DNA of 64,000 bases, taken from contig JACKIL010000005.1 of the NCBI GenBank assembly GCA_020638525.1, forward strand, positions 62,001-126,000. Direction: 5' to 3'. Positions 44,336 to 52,515 of the stretch are shown piece by piece (position 1 is the first letter of the stretch; each line of letters begins with the position of its first letter). This stretch comes from Caulobacterales bacterium (GTDB lineage: Bacteria > Pseudomonadota > Alphaproteobacteria > Caulobacterales > Parvularculaceae). The notes beneath the pieces were generated by a model. That model searched no databases. It was not told the origin of the DNA and was given only the letters and a program-made list of their open reading frames with translations. Made by a program: the position numbers and the translations under genes.

Positions 44336-45112
44336 TCAGGTGATTTCGAGGAACCTGACGCCCTGCGCGTCCGCCTCGCAGGTCATGACGCGGCGATATT
44401 CGACGCCCTGCAGGTCGCGGGCGATGACGTCAGCCCGGAAGCGCACCGCCTCGCCGCCGTCGATCGGGTCGATGACGCGGGGCTTGGCCGGGAGCGCGAC
44501 GAGAACGCCGCTATCGCCCGCCGCATCGCGCGTCTCGGCTTTGCAGTCATTGTAGGCGGCGCCGTAATTGTAGCTGGAGCCAGAGCCGGCGTCGGCGTAG
44601 CCGCGCCCGCCCGCGAGTTCATCGTCATAACCGTCGCTGCGATCGTCGTAGCGGCCGTCATAGCGGTCATCGTAGCCGCCTGAACCATAGGCGCGCTCGT
44701 CGCGGCGATAGGAAAAATCGCGGCCCGACCCATAGCCGTCGCCATATTGCTGGTAGCGGCGATTATAATAGGGATCGTCATAACGATCGCTGGAGTAGCG
44801 ATCATAGGCCTCGGCTTCCATCGCGCGGTCGATCAGGATGATGCCGCCGATGATGCCCGCCGCGATGAGCGCCGCTTCGCCGCCGCTGAGGCCCCTGCGA
44901 TGATGATAACCGCGATAATGGCGCGAGCCGTAATAATAGCGGCCGTGATAGCGCTGCGGGTGATGGTAGGCGTGATGGGACGGCCTGCCGTAATAGCCAT
45001 GACGGCCCCCATGATGCCCGCCGCCTGCATAGGCCGGCGCGATGCCGCCAAACACAGTTGCAAGCGCGGCCGCTGCAAGAGCGGCTTTCTTCAGCGATGC
45101 CCTGATCGTCAT
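44336..45112 (-). CDS. exported His/Tyr/Gly-rich hypothetical protein
   Basis: A 258-residue protein with a signal peptide (about 1-29, ending AYAGGG). Residues about 30-72 are extraordinarily rich in His and Tyr (GHHGGRHGYYGRPSHHAYHH and on), followed by a hydrophobic segment GEAALIAAGIIGGIILIDRAM (about 78-98). A Tyr/Asp/Arg/Gly-rich low-complexity region spans about 100-185. The C-terminal domain (about 186-258) is ordered, with YNDCKAETRD, RFRADVIARDLQGVEYRRVMTCEADAQ in part and two cysteines that could form a disulfide. A role in metal binding or envelope stress is possible but not shown. Confidence 0.65.
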   Translation of the reverse strand: MTIRASLKKAALAAAALATVFGGIAPAYAGGGHHGGRHGYYGRPSHHAYHHPQRYHGRYYYGSRHYRGYHHRRGLSGGEAALIAAGIIGGIILIDRAMEAEAYDRYSSDRYDDPYYNRRYQQYGDGYGSGRDFSYRRDERAYGSGGYDDRYDGRYDDRSDGYDDELAGGRGYADAGSGSSYNYGAAYNDCKAETRDAAGDSGVLVALPAKPRVIDPIDGGEAVRFRADVIARDLQGVEYRRVMTCEADAQGVRFLEIT

Positions 45113-45294
45113 GGGCGCAACTCCTTATGCCGGGGCGCCCCGCGCCCCAAACAGACAACCCCATTGCCCAGCCTGACTCTTCCTCGCCAATGTGACCACT
45201 TTGGGGCGACCGACCGCCATAGATGTTAACGTGCGGCGCTGACGGCGCTAAGGTCCGGCCAGAAAAGGCTCGGGGCGAAAAACGGGGGAACCAG

Positions 45295-45924
45295 ATGCGA
45301 TTGATGATGGCGGCGGCGGCGATGGCCGCGCTTCTCGCCGGATGCGCGACAGGCATGAGCGAGGATGAGTGCGCAGGCGCCGACTGGGCGGACATCGGCC
45401 AGCGCGACGGGCTTTACGGCGAAGGGCCCGATAAATTCAGCGAGCGCGCCGAGCGCTGCGCAGGCTTCGGCCTTGAGGCGGATTACGAGGCCTATCAGGC
45501 GGGACGGAGCAAAGGCCTTCGCACCTATTGCACGCCCGAAGCGGGCTATGACGCGGGCCGCAATGGCCGGCCCTATCGCGGCGTATGCCCGGCGGACCTC
45601 GAAGGCGAGTTCCTCAGCGAATACAATATCGGTCGCAGGCTGTTCGATCTTTCGGCCGCGCTCGACGAAGCGCGCAGCGACTATGATGACGCCGTCGATG
45701 AACTCGAGCGCTCGCGTTATGAGTTCCGCAAGGCGCGCGAACGCTTCAACGATCCGAACCTGTCCGAAGCCGAGCGCAAGGACGCAGGCAAGGACATGGA
45801 CCGCTACCGGCGCAAGATCGAGGACCTTGAAGACGCGTTGCCGCGCATGAGCGACGAAATCCACCGCGCTGAAGGCGAGCTGGAAGATTACCGCGCCTTC
45901 GTCGCCCGGCGGTCCCGGCGATAG
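45295..45924 (+). CDS. DUF2799 lipoprotein
   Basis: A 209-residue lipoprotein with the lipobox ALLAGC (Cys about 17) after a short hydrophobic start. GGGGGA precedes the chosen ATG; an upstream frame extension lacks a signal. The DUF2799 core has CAGADWADIGQRDGLYGEGPD (part DWADIGQRDG), YEAYQAGRSKGLRTYC, YDAGRNGRPYRGVCP and FLSEYNIGRRLFDL. A long charged C-terminal coiled coil follows (about 115-209). Function unknown. It ends against the ribF stop, with which it converges. Confidence 0.85.
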   Translation: MRLMMAAAAMAALLAGCATGMSEDECAGADWADIGQRDGLYGEGPDKFSERAERCAGFGLEADYEAYQAGRSKGLRTYCTPEAGYDAGRNGRPYRGVCPADLEGEFLSEYNIGRRLFDLSAALDEARSDYDDAVDELERSRYEFRKARERFNDPNLSEAERKDAGKDMDRYRRKIEDLEDALPRMSDEIHRAEGELEDYRAFVARRSRR

Positions 45925-45925
45925 C

Positions 45926-46852
45926 CTATCTTGGATGCGTCAGGAGGTGGCGCGCCGCGCGGCAATCGGCGGCGATCTGCGCCTTCAATTCGTCTAGCCC
46001 GGCGAACTTCCTCTCGTCACGGATGAAATCCATGAAGGCGACGGCGATCGTCTCACCGTAAATGTCGCCTTCAAAGTCGAAGAGATAAGTCTCAAGAAAC
46101 GGCGCGGCGGCGCCCACTGTCGGCTTTCGCCCGTAATTCGCAACGCCCATCACATCGCGCCCTTTGACATTCGCAATGACGGCGTAGACGCCGTGGCGGG
46201 GCTCGACGAGTTCGCCGAGCGTCATGTTCGCAGTCGGAAAACCGATCGTGCGGCCGAGTTTCTGGCCGGTGATGACTTCGCCTTCGACGACCCAGGGCCG
46301 GCCGAGCATTTCCGCCGCCGAGCGCACGTCGCCTTCCGAGATCGCCGTGCGGATCGCCGTCGACCCGACCTTTTCACCGTCCGGACCATCCGTTGTCGGC
46401 GTGACGAGCAAAACCTCGATCCCCGCCGCCTCGCAGAGCGCCTTCAACCCTTCCGCATCGCCCGAGCGGCCTTTGCCGAACCGAAACTCCGTACCCGTCA
46501 CGACGCCCGACAGCCCAAGCTTTCCTTTGAGCACGTCTCCGACGAAAGCCTCCGGCGTCAGGGCGGCGAGACTTGCGTCAAAAGTCAGCGTGATGACGCG
46601 CTCCGCGCCAGCTTTGTGCAGCAAGGCTTCGCGCTGCGCCGGCGTCGTCAGCAGAAAGGGCGGATCGTCCGGGCGGAAATAGCGGCGCGGATGCGGATCG
46701 AACACGATCGCCGCCGGAACGCCGTGGATCTTCCGCGCGAAGGCGATCGTCTTCTTCAGCAATTGCTGGTGGCCGCGGTGAACGCCGTCGAAATTACCGA
46801 TGGCGGCGACGGGGGCGGCGACGGGCCTGCGTTTGTCCTGCGCCTTCACCAC
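45926..46852 (-). CDS. ribF: bifunctional riboflavin kinase / FAD synthetase
   Basis: Makes FMN, then FAD, from riboflavin. The N-terminal nucleotidyltransferase domain shows AIGNFDGVHRGHQQLL (about 17-32) and the VFDPHPRRYF stretch (about 49-58). The C-terminal kinase domain has GRTIGFPTANMTLG (about 199-212) and GVYAVIANVKGRDVMGVANYG (part). Length 308 is normal. The start is one of two adjacent GTG codons overlapping the HAD gene's stop; that overlap shows translational coupling. Confidence 0.95.
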   Translation of the reverse strand: MVKAQDKRRPVAAPVAAIGNFDGVHRGHQQLLKKTIAFARKIHGVPAAIVFDPHPRRYFRPDDPPFLLTTPAQREALLHKAGAERVITLTFDASLAALTPEAFVGDVLKGKLGLSGVVTGTEFRFGKGRSGDAEGLKALCEAAGIEVLLVTPTTDGPDGEKVGSTAIRTAISEGDVRSAAEMLGRPWVVEGEVITGQKLGRTIGFPTANMTLGELVEPRHGVYAVIANVKGRDVMGVANYGRKPTVGAAAPFLETYLFDFEGDIYGETIAVAFMDFIRDERKFAGLDELKAQIAADCRAARHLLTHPR

Positions 46853-47733
46853 GCCAGCTTCTCCATGATCGCGACTGCGCGCGCATCAGCCTCGTTAAGC
46901 GCCTTGACGACGTCGCCATGAGAGCGCGAGCCCGCATGAACGCCGCCAGAGCCGACGACGAAAACGACATCAATCCCCTGCGCATTGGCGCCGACGATAT
47001 CCGTGTGAAGGCCGTCGCCCACCGCAAGCGTTCGAGACGGCGACAGCGGCGCGCCGCGGATCGCCGCGACTTTCGATAGCGCAAGCTCGTAAATCGGCCG
47101 GTGCGGCTTGCCGCCATAGATCACCTCGCCGCCGAGTTCCTTGTAGATTTCGGCGAGAGCGCCGGCGCAATAGATGAGCCGGCCGCCCCAGCGCACGACG
47201 ATGTCAGGATTGGCGCAGATCATCGGGAGTCCGCGCGCGGCGCCCTTTTCAAGGAGCGGACGATAAGCCTCCGGCTGCTCGTTCTGATCGTCGAAGAGCC
47301 CCGTGCAGACGATGAAGCTCGCTTCCTCGATCGGAACGAAATCGATGTCGACGCCCTCATAGAGCGGATCGTCCTTTTCCGGCCCGAGCCGGAAAGCGGG
47401 CGCCGGCAGCCGCGCGAGGATCGCCGCGCGGGTCGCGTCGCCCGACGTCACCACCGCATCGTAGGCGCTGCGGGGAAGTCCGAGCCGGTCAAGCTGAGCC
47501 GGGATAATCGACGACGGGCGCGGCGCGTTCGTGAGGATGATGACGGGACCGCGCTCCGTCCTGAACCGCTCCAGCGCTTCGCCAGCGCCCGGAAAGAGGT
47601 TCACCCCGTCATGAATGACGCCCCACGCGTCGCAGAGCAGCGCGTCATAGCGGCTGGCGATCGTCGAGAGGCGGTCTGTCAACAAAGGGTCCGGCACGGA
47701 AGGCTGGCTAAAGCCGCCGCCGGATTCGGTCAA
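46846..47733 (-). CDS. HAD-superfamily hydrolase of the TIGR01459 type
   Basis: Cytoplasmic haloacid-dehalogenase phosphatase, subfamily IIA. Motif I is LLCDAWGVIHDG (about 32-43), with a tryptophan/glycine variation of the usual DxD. Motif II is in VIILTNAPRP (about 69-78), the C2 cap region follows, and the late Asp motif is in AVGDGLHTDIVGANAQGID (about 237-255). It precedes ribF in most alphaproteobacteria but its substrate is unknown. The start is a TTG; GTG at residue 12 is another option, so its exact N-terminus is uncertain. Confidence 0.88.
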   Translation of the reverse strand: MTESGGGFSQPSVPDPLLTDRLSTIASRYDALLCDAWGVIHDGVNLFPGAGEALERFRTERGPVIILTNAPRPSSIIPAQLDRLGLPRSAYDAVVTSGDATRAAILARLPAPAFRLGPEKDDPLYEGVDIDFVPIEEASFIVCTGLFDDQNEQPEAYRPLLEKGAARGLPMICANPDIVVRWGGRLIYCAGALAEIYKELGGEVIYGGKPHRPIYELALSKVAAIRGAPLSPSRTLAVGDGLHTDIVGANAQGIDVVFVVGSGGVHAGSRSHGDVVKALNEADARAVAIMEKLAW

Positions 47734-47752
47734 GCTCGGGAGGAAGTTCGCC

Positions 47753-48907
47753 TTATGACGCTTGCGCGAGCGAGTCGGCTTCCTGGTTGTCTTTCACGAC
47801 ATAGAACTCGGCCGGGCGCGGCGGACCGAAGAGATTGCCCTGACCGTAGTCGATGCCGAGCGACAGGACTTCCGGCATGTGGCTTTCGAACTCGATCTTC
47901 TCGGCGATGAGATCGATGCCGGCGTCGGAAATGCGCTTGCGGAAGGTGCGAAGGCGCGTCGCCGCGACTTCGTCGCCGCCGCCGGCTGCGAGCAGGAGCG
48001 AGCTCGGCGCCTTGACGAAGCGGAAATTTTTCTCGCGCAGCGCCTCCCAGTCGAGGTCAAGGCTCGGCACGTGGTCGATCGAGAAGGCGTAACCGCGCTT
48101 GGCGATGCTCTTGAGGTTCTCCTCAAATCGCGGATGCATCATGTGGATCGCCGGATAAGTGAACTCGAACACGAGACGGGTTGACAGGTCCGCGTTCAGC
48201 TCAAGATAATCCGTAAACTGATTGAAGAATTCTGTGTCGAACAGCGTCGCCGGCGAAATATTGCAGAAGACGGCGAGCTGGTGCTCGCGCACGCGCAGCT
48301 TGCGGAAAGCCTGGACGCTGCGCAGGAGAATGAGATTGTCGATGTCGCCAATGCGGTTCGCGCGCTCGGCCGCTTCGAGGTAATCGGTCGGGCGAAGAAT
48401 GCGCCCTTGCGCGTCGCGAAGGCGCGAGAACGCCTCGTAATAACGAACCTTGCGCTGCGGCAGGCTGACGATCGGCTGCAGGTAGAGATCGACGCGGCCG
48501 CCTTCGATGGCGTCGCGCACGCGCTCAAGCATTTTGGTGTCTTCCTCCGACAGGTCGTCGGCCGAATCGATGCTGAAGACTGGCGCAAGGCTCGTCGCGT
48601 CGGCCTGAGCCGAGGACGCCGCGGACTTGGCGGGCTTCGCCGATTTTGGCGCATCGCCATCTTCATCTCGATTGCGATAGCGGCTTGTAAGCCGGCGCAG
48701 CATCTCGATTTCGGCTTGCGCTTTCGTCAGCGCAAAGCCCATGCGCGCATGAAGAATGACGACGACGACAAGCGCGGCGCTGAGCCAGATTTCCGTCGCC
48801 GGCTGAAGGCCGTTGCGAATGCTGGCGGCGATCACCGAAAGACCGGCGACGCCGGCGGTGAACATTACGCCTGATCCATATCGGGACACTCTTTGCCGCA
48901 GGTTCAT
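47753..48907 (-). CDS. degenerate EAL-domain membrane protein, TipF-like
   Basis: A 384-residue protein: two N-terminal membrane helices (about 10-27 and 33-50), a coiled-coil/low-complexity linker (about 55-115), then an EAL domain (about 130-370). The catalytic motifs are altered: EAF replaces EAL at about 154, NISPATL is kept, the usual DDFG is replaced by IDHV, and EVLSLGIDYGQGNLFGPPRP replaces the end of the fold. So it probably binds or senses c-di-GMP rather than cutting it. This layout matches TipF, the Caulobacter flagellar-positioning protein. No flagellar genes are near. The start ATG at 48907 has GAGG upstream. Confidence 0.75.
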   Translation of the reverse strand: MNLRQRVSRYGSGVMFTAGVAGLSVIAASIRNGLQPATEIWLSAALVVVVILHARMGFALTKAQAEIEMLRRLTSRYRNRDEDGDAPKSAKPAKSAASSAQADATSLAPVFSIDSADDLSEEDTKMLERVRDAIEGGRVDLYLQPIVSLPQRKVRYYEAFSRLRDAQGRILRPTDYLEAAERANRIGDIDNLILLRSVQAFRKLRVREHQLAVFCNISPATLFDTEFFNQFTDYLELNADLSTRLVFEFTYPAIHMMHPRFEENLKSIAKRGYAFSIDHVPSLDLDWEALREKNFRFVKAPSSLLLAAGGGDEVAATRLRTFRKRISDAGIDLIAEKIEFESHMPEVLSLGIDYGQGNLFGPPRPAEFYVVKDNQEADSLAQAS

Positions 48908-49077
48908 CGCGGGCGCCTCTTTGATCACTTCGGACGTGAGACCTTCACGCCTTTTCCTGTGGGGATCGTAAAGAGGCGTGGTTGAAAAGAGCTTAATCGC
49001 TCGCGAAGCCCGCCAAATCCGCGGCCTTTGACGCAATTTGCGCTTAATTATCTGTAAGTTCGAACGCTCATGACAAA

Positions 49078-49105
49078 GCCGCCCGAACCTTTAGGTCCGG
49101 GCGGC
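49078..49105 (-). terminator. hairpin after the OmpA-type lipoprotein gene
   Basis: GCCGCCCG plus ACCT pair with AGGT plus CGGGCGGC almost perfectly around a two-base loop. Read on the minus strand it is followed by TTTGTC. It lies 52 bases past the stop of the OmpA-type gene. Confidence 0.6.
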
Positions 49106-49157
49106 CTCGATAGGACTTCGGTGAAGCGCTGGACGTCTTCGGTCCTCGCTTCCGGTT

Positions 49158-49826
49158 TTAGCTCTGGAACTCGCTGTCGATCGGGTCGATCAGGATTTCG
49201 ACGCGGCGGTTCGCAGCCCGACCCGAAGCGGTCGAATTGTCCGCAATCGGACGGCTTTCGCCGTAACCGACGGCGCTGAGGCGACCGGGATTGACGCCCT
49301 GCGCGGCGAGATAGTTCGAAACCGACAGCGCGCGCTTCTGCGAGAGCTGCATGTTGTATTCGTCCGAACCCGTCGAATCGGCGTGGCCGAGCACGCTGAT
49401 CGTCGTCTTGTTGTACTCTTTCAGAACGAGCGAGACCGAGTTCAGCGTTTCATAGAAGCTCGGCTTCACATCCGACTGATTGACGTCGAAGGTGATGTCC
49501 GACGGCATGTTGAGGATGATGTTGTCGCCGACGCGCGTCACCGAAACGCCGCTCGCGGCGAGGCGCTCGCGAAGTTTCGCCTGCTGGCGGTCCTGATAAA
49601 CGCCGATGCCGACGCCGATCGCAGCGCCCGAGGCGGCGCCGATCGCAGCGCCCTTGCCCGCATTACCGGCGATGGCGCCAATGACCGCGCCAGCCGCAGC
49701 GCCGGCCGCAGCGCCGCCGGCGCCGCTCGTCACTGTCCGGCTCGCACGCTTTTCGCCCGTGTAAGGATTGGTCGTGCAACCCACGGCGAATATCGCGAGG
49801 GCCGCCAACAAAATTGCTTTCCGCAT
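49158..49826 (-). CDS. OmpA-family lipoprotein with glycine zipper
   Basis: A 222-residue outer-membrane lipoprotein. Signal and lipobox: AIFAVGC with Cys17. A glycine-zipper membrane-like region (about 34-75, AAAGAAAGAVIGAIAGNAG) follows, then the OmpA domain (about 105-215) with FDVNQSDVKPSFYETL, the peptidoglycan loop HADSTGSDEYNMQLSQKRA and NRRVEILI. YiaD/Yfi-like proteins of this type help anchor the envelope. The ribosome binding site AAAAGGAGCAAATGC is strong. Alone in its unit, with a hairpin terminator downstream. Confidence 0.9.
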   Translation of the reverse strand: MRKAILLAALAIFAVGCTTNPYTGEKRASRTVTSGAGGAAAGAAAGAVIGAIAGNAGKGAAIGAASGAAIGVGIGVYQDRQQAKLRERLAASGVSVTRVGDNIILNMPSDITFDVNQSDVKPSFYETLNSVSLVLKEYNKTTISVLGHADSTGSDEYNMQLSQKRALSVSNYLAAQGVNPGRLSAVGYGESRPIADNSTASGRAANRRVEILIDPIDSEFQS

Positions 49827-49942
49827 GCATTTGCTCCTTTTGCGCTGCGAACTCGAATTCCGCTACTCGCCTAAACTGCTTTGGTTCAGAGCGTATTAGA
49901 AAAACGCGCGAAATATGATGGTTCCGCCCGCCCGAGGGTATT

Positions 49943-49956
49943 AATTACCGGTAATT
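49943..49956. promoter_or_regulatory. perfect 14-base palindrome upstream of the OmpA-type gene
   Basis: AATTACCGGTAATT reads the same on both strands. It is isolated in the 410-base region between the OmpA-type lipoprotein gene and groES, 117 bases upstream of the former. It has the form of a dimeric-regulator operator; the regulator cannot be named. Confidence 0.4.
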
Positions 49957-49992
49957 GCGGCGAAGTTGGGCCGCTGGCGGCGCTGACTTGCG

Positions 49993-50076
49993 GCGAGCCC
50001 GCGCCCTGCCATCACGAATTGGGGAGGCGCGGCCGCCTGCATCGACCCGGTCGATCCCCTGCTCTGCCGGGCTCGC
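49993..50076. other. possible structured RNA between OmpA-type gene and groES
   Basis: GCGAGCCCG (49993-50001) pairs exactly with CGGGCTCGC (50068-50076). Inside are two smaller hairpins, AGGCG/CGCCT (about 50025-50038) and ATCGA/TCGAT (50041-50055). The arrangement is compact, multi-branched and non-coding. High GC content makes chance pairing easy, so an RNA gene is only a possibility. Confidence 0.3.
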
Positions 50077-50100
50077 GGCCAAAATTCCGGCCCGCCGCCC

Positions 50101-50129
50101 CTTGACCCTCTGAGGCGCTGCCCCTAGAT
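50101..50129 (+). promoter_or_regulatory. RpoH-type (sigma-32) promoter of groESL
   Basis: CTTGACCC at 50101-50108 and CCCCTAGAT at 50121-50129 match the alphaproteobacterial heat-shock promoter (CTTGAA, about 11-12 bases, CCCCAT-like). It sits directly before the CIRCE element, so groESL seems to be under both positive and negative heat control. Confidence 0.7.
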
Positions 50130-50134
50130 CGCCG

Positions 50135-50161
50135 CTAGCACTCGCTTCCGGTGAGTGCCAA
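50135..50161 (+). promoter_or_regulatory. CIRCE operator (HrcA site)
   Basis: CTAGCACTC, nine bases, GAGTGCCAA: one base off the canonical TTAGCACTC-N9-GAGTGCTAA in each arm. HrcA binds CIRCE to repress groESL in alphaproteobacteria. Located just after the -10, as expected for repression. The hrcA gene itself is not in this window. Confidence 0.85.
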
Positions 50162-50237
50162 CCGCGCGCCTTTGGCGGCGGGGCAAGCCTAACTCATTGA
50201 TTTTAAACAAGACACCGAAGTTCAAGGAGACGCACCC

Positions 50238-50522
50238 ATGGCTTTTCGGCCGCTGCATGATCGCGTTCTCGTCCGCCGTATCGAGGAAGACGAGAAAGTC
50301 GGCTCCATCATCATCCCGGACACCGCCAAAGAGAAGCCGCAGCAAGGCGAAGTCCTCGCCGTCGGCGCTGGCGCGCGCGGTGAAGATGGCAAGGTCACCC
50401 CGCTCGACGTGAAGAAGGGGGACAAGATCCTCTTCGGCAAATGGTCGGGCACGGAAGTGAAAATCGACGGCAAAGAACTCCTCATCATGAAGGAGTCCGA
50501 CATCCTTGGGATCGTCGAGTAA
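50238..50522 (+). CDS. groES: co-chaperonin GroES
   Basis: Heptameric lid of the GroEL chamber. MAFRPLHDRVLVRRIEEDEK is the family start, the mobile loop is about 16-33 (EDEKVGSIIIPDTAKEK), and GDKILFGKWSGTEVKIDGKE closes the fold. 94 residues, as usual. AAGGAGACGC precedes the ATG. 32 bases before groEL; under sigma-32 and CIRCE control. Confidence 0.98.
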   Translation: MAFRPLHDRVLVRRIEEDEKVGSIIIPDTAKEKPQQGEVLAVGAGARGEDGKVTPLDVKKGDKILFGKWSGTEVKIDGKELLIMKESDILGIVE

Positions 50523-50554
50523 GCCGAACCTTTTGACACCAGGAGATAAATTCA

Positions 50555-52204
<1,650 letters not shown>

Positions 52205-52234
52205 GTCCGGCTTCCAGCCAGCAAGAATATCGGG

Positions 52235-52263
52235 AAAGGGCGGCCTTCGGGCCGCCCTTTTTC
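52235..52263 (+). terminator. intrinsic terminator of groESL
   Basis: AAAGGGCGGCC and GGCCGCCCTTT pair around a TTCG tetraloop, followed by five T. It lies about 30 bases after the groEL stop. Confidence 0.9.
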
Positions 52264-52344
52264 TTTGGCCACCGCTTCCGCCGGGTCGGCCGCGTATTCA
52301 TCGAGTGAATTGATATTAAAGATTAAAACAATCGCTTTTACATA

Positions 52345-52350
52345 TATAAT
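52345..52350 (+). promoter_or_regulatory. likely -10 box of katG in an AT-rich leader region
   Basis: TATAAT lies inside a markedly AT-rich stretch (52300-52350) between the groESL terminator and katG. The region 17 bases upstream (ATTAAA) is a poor -35, so an activator such as OxyR is likely, but I see no clean OxyR site. The remaining ~165 bases to katG are GC-rich leader with no feature I can name. Confidence 0.45.
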
Positions 52351-52515
52351 GAGCGCCGTTACCCGTAACAGTGGAGTGAGAAGGGAAGCCTAGAACGGCG
52401 CGCCTCCGGCCGGGACGATGCGTAACCGCATGCCTCCCGCTCAGGCGCTTGTCGTCGCCGCCCCCGCTCATGAGTTCAGTCGACTTGTCCGTTGAAACTA
52501 GTGACCGGAGGAAAC

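Noticed and set aside
42792..44555. 587-codon open frame opposite ileS
   Set aside because: An antisense shadow with skewed composition and no domain; ileS on the other strand is certain.
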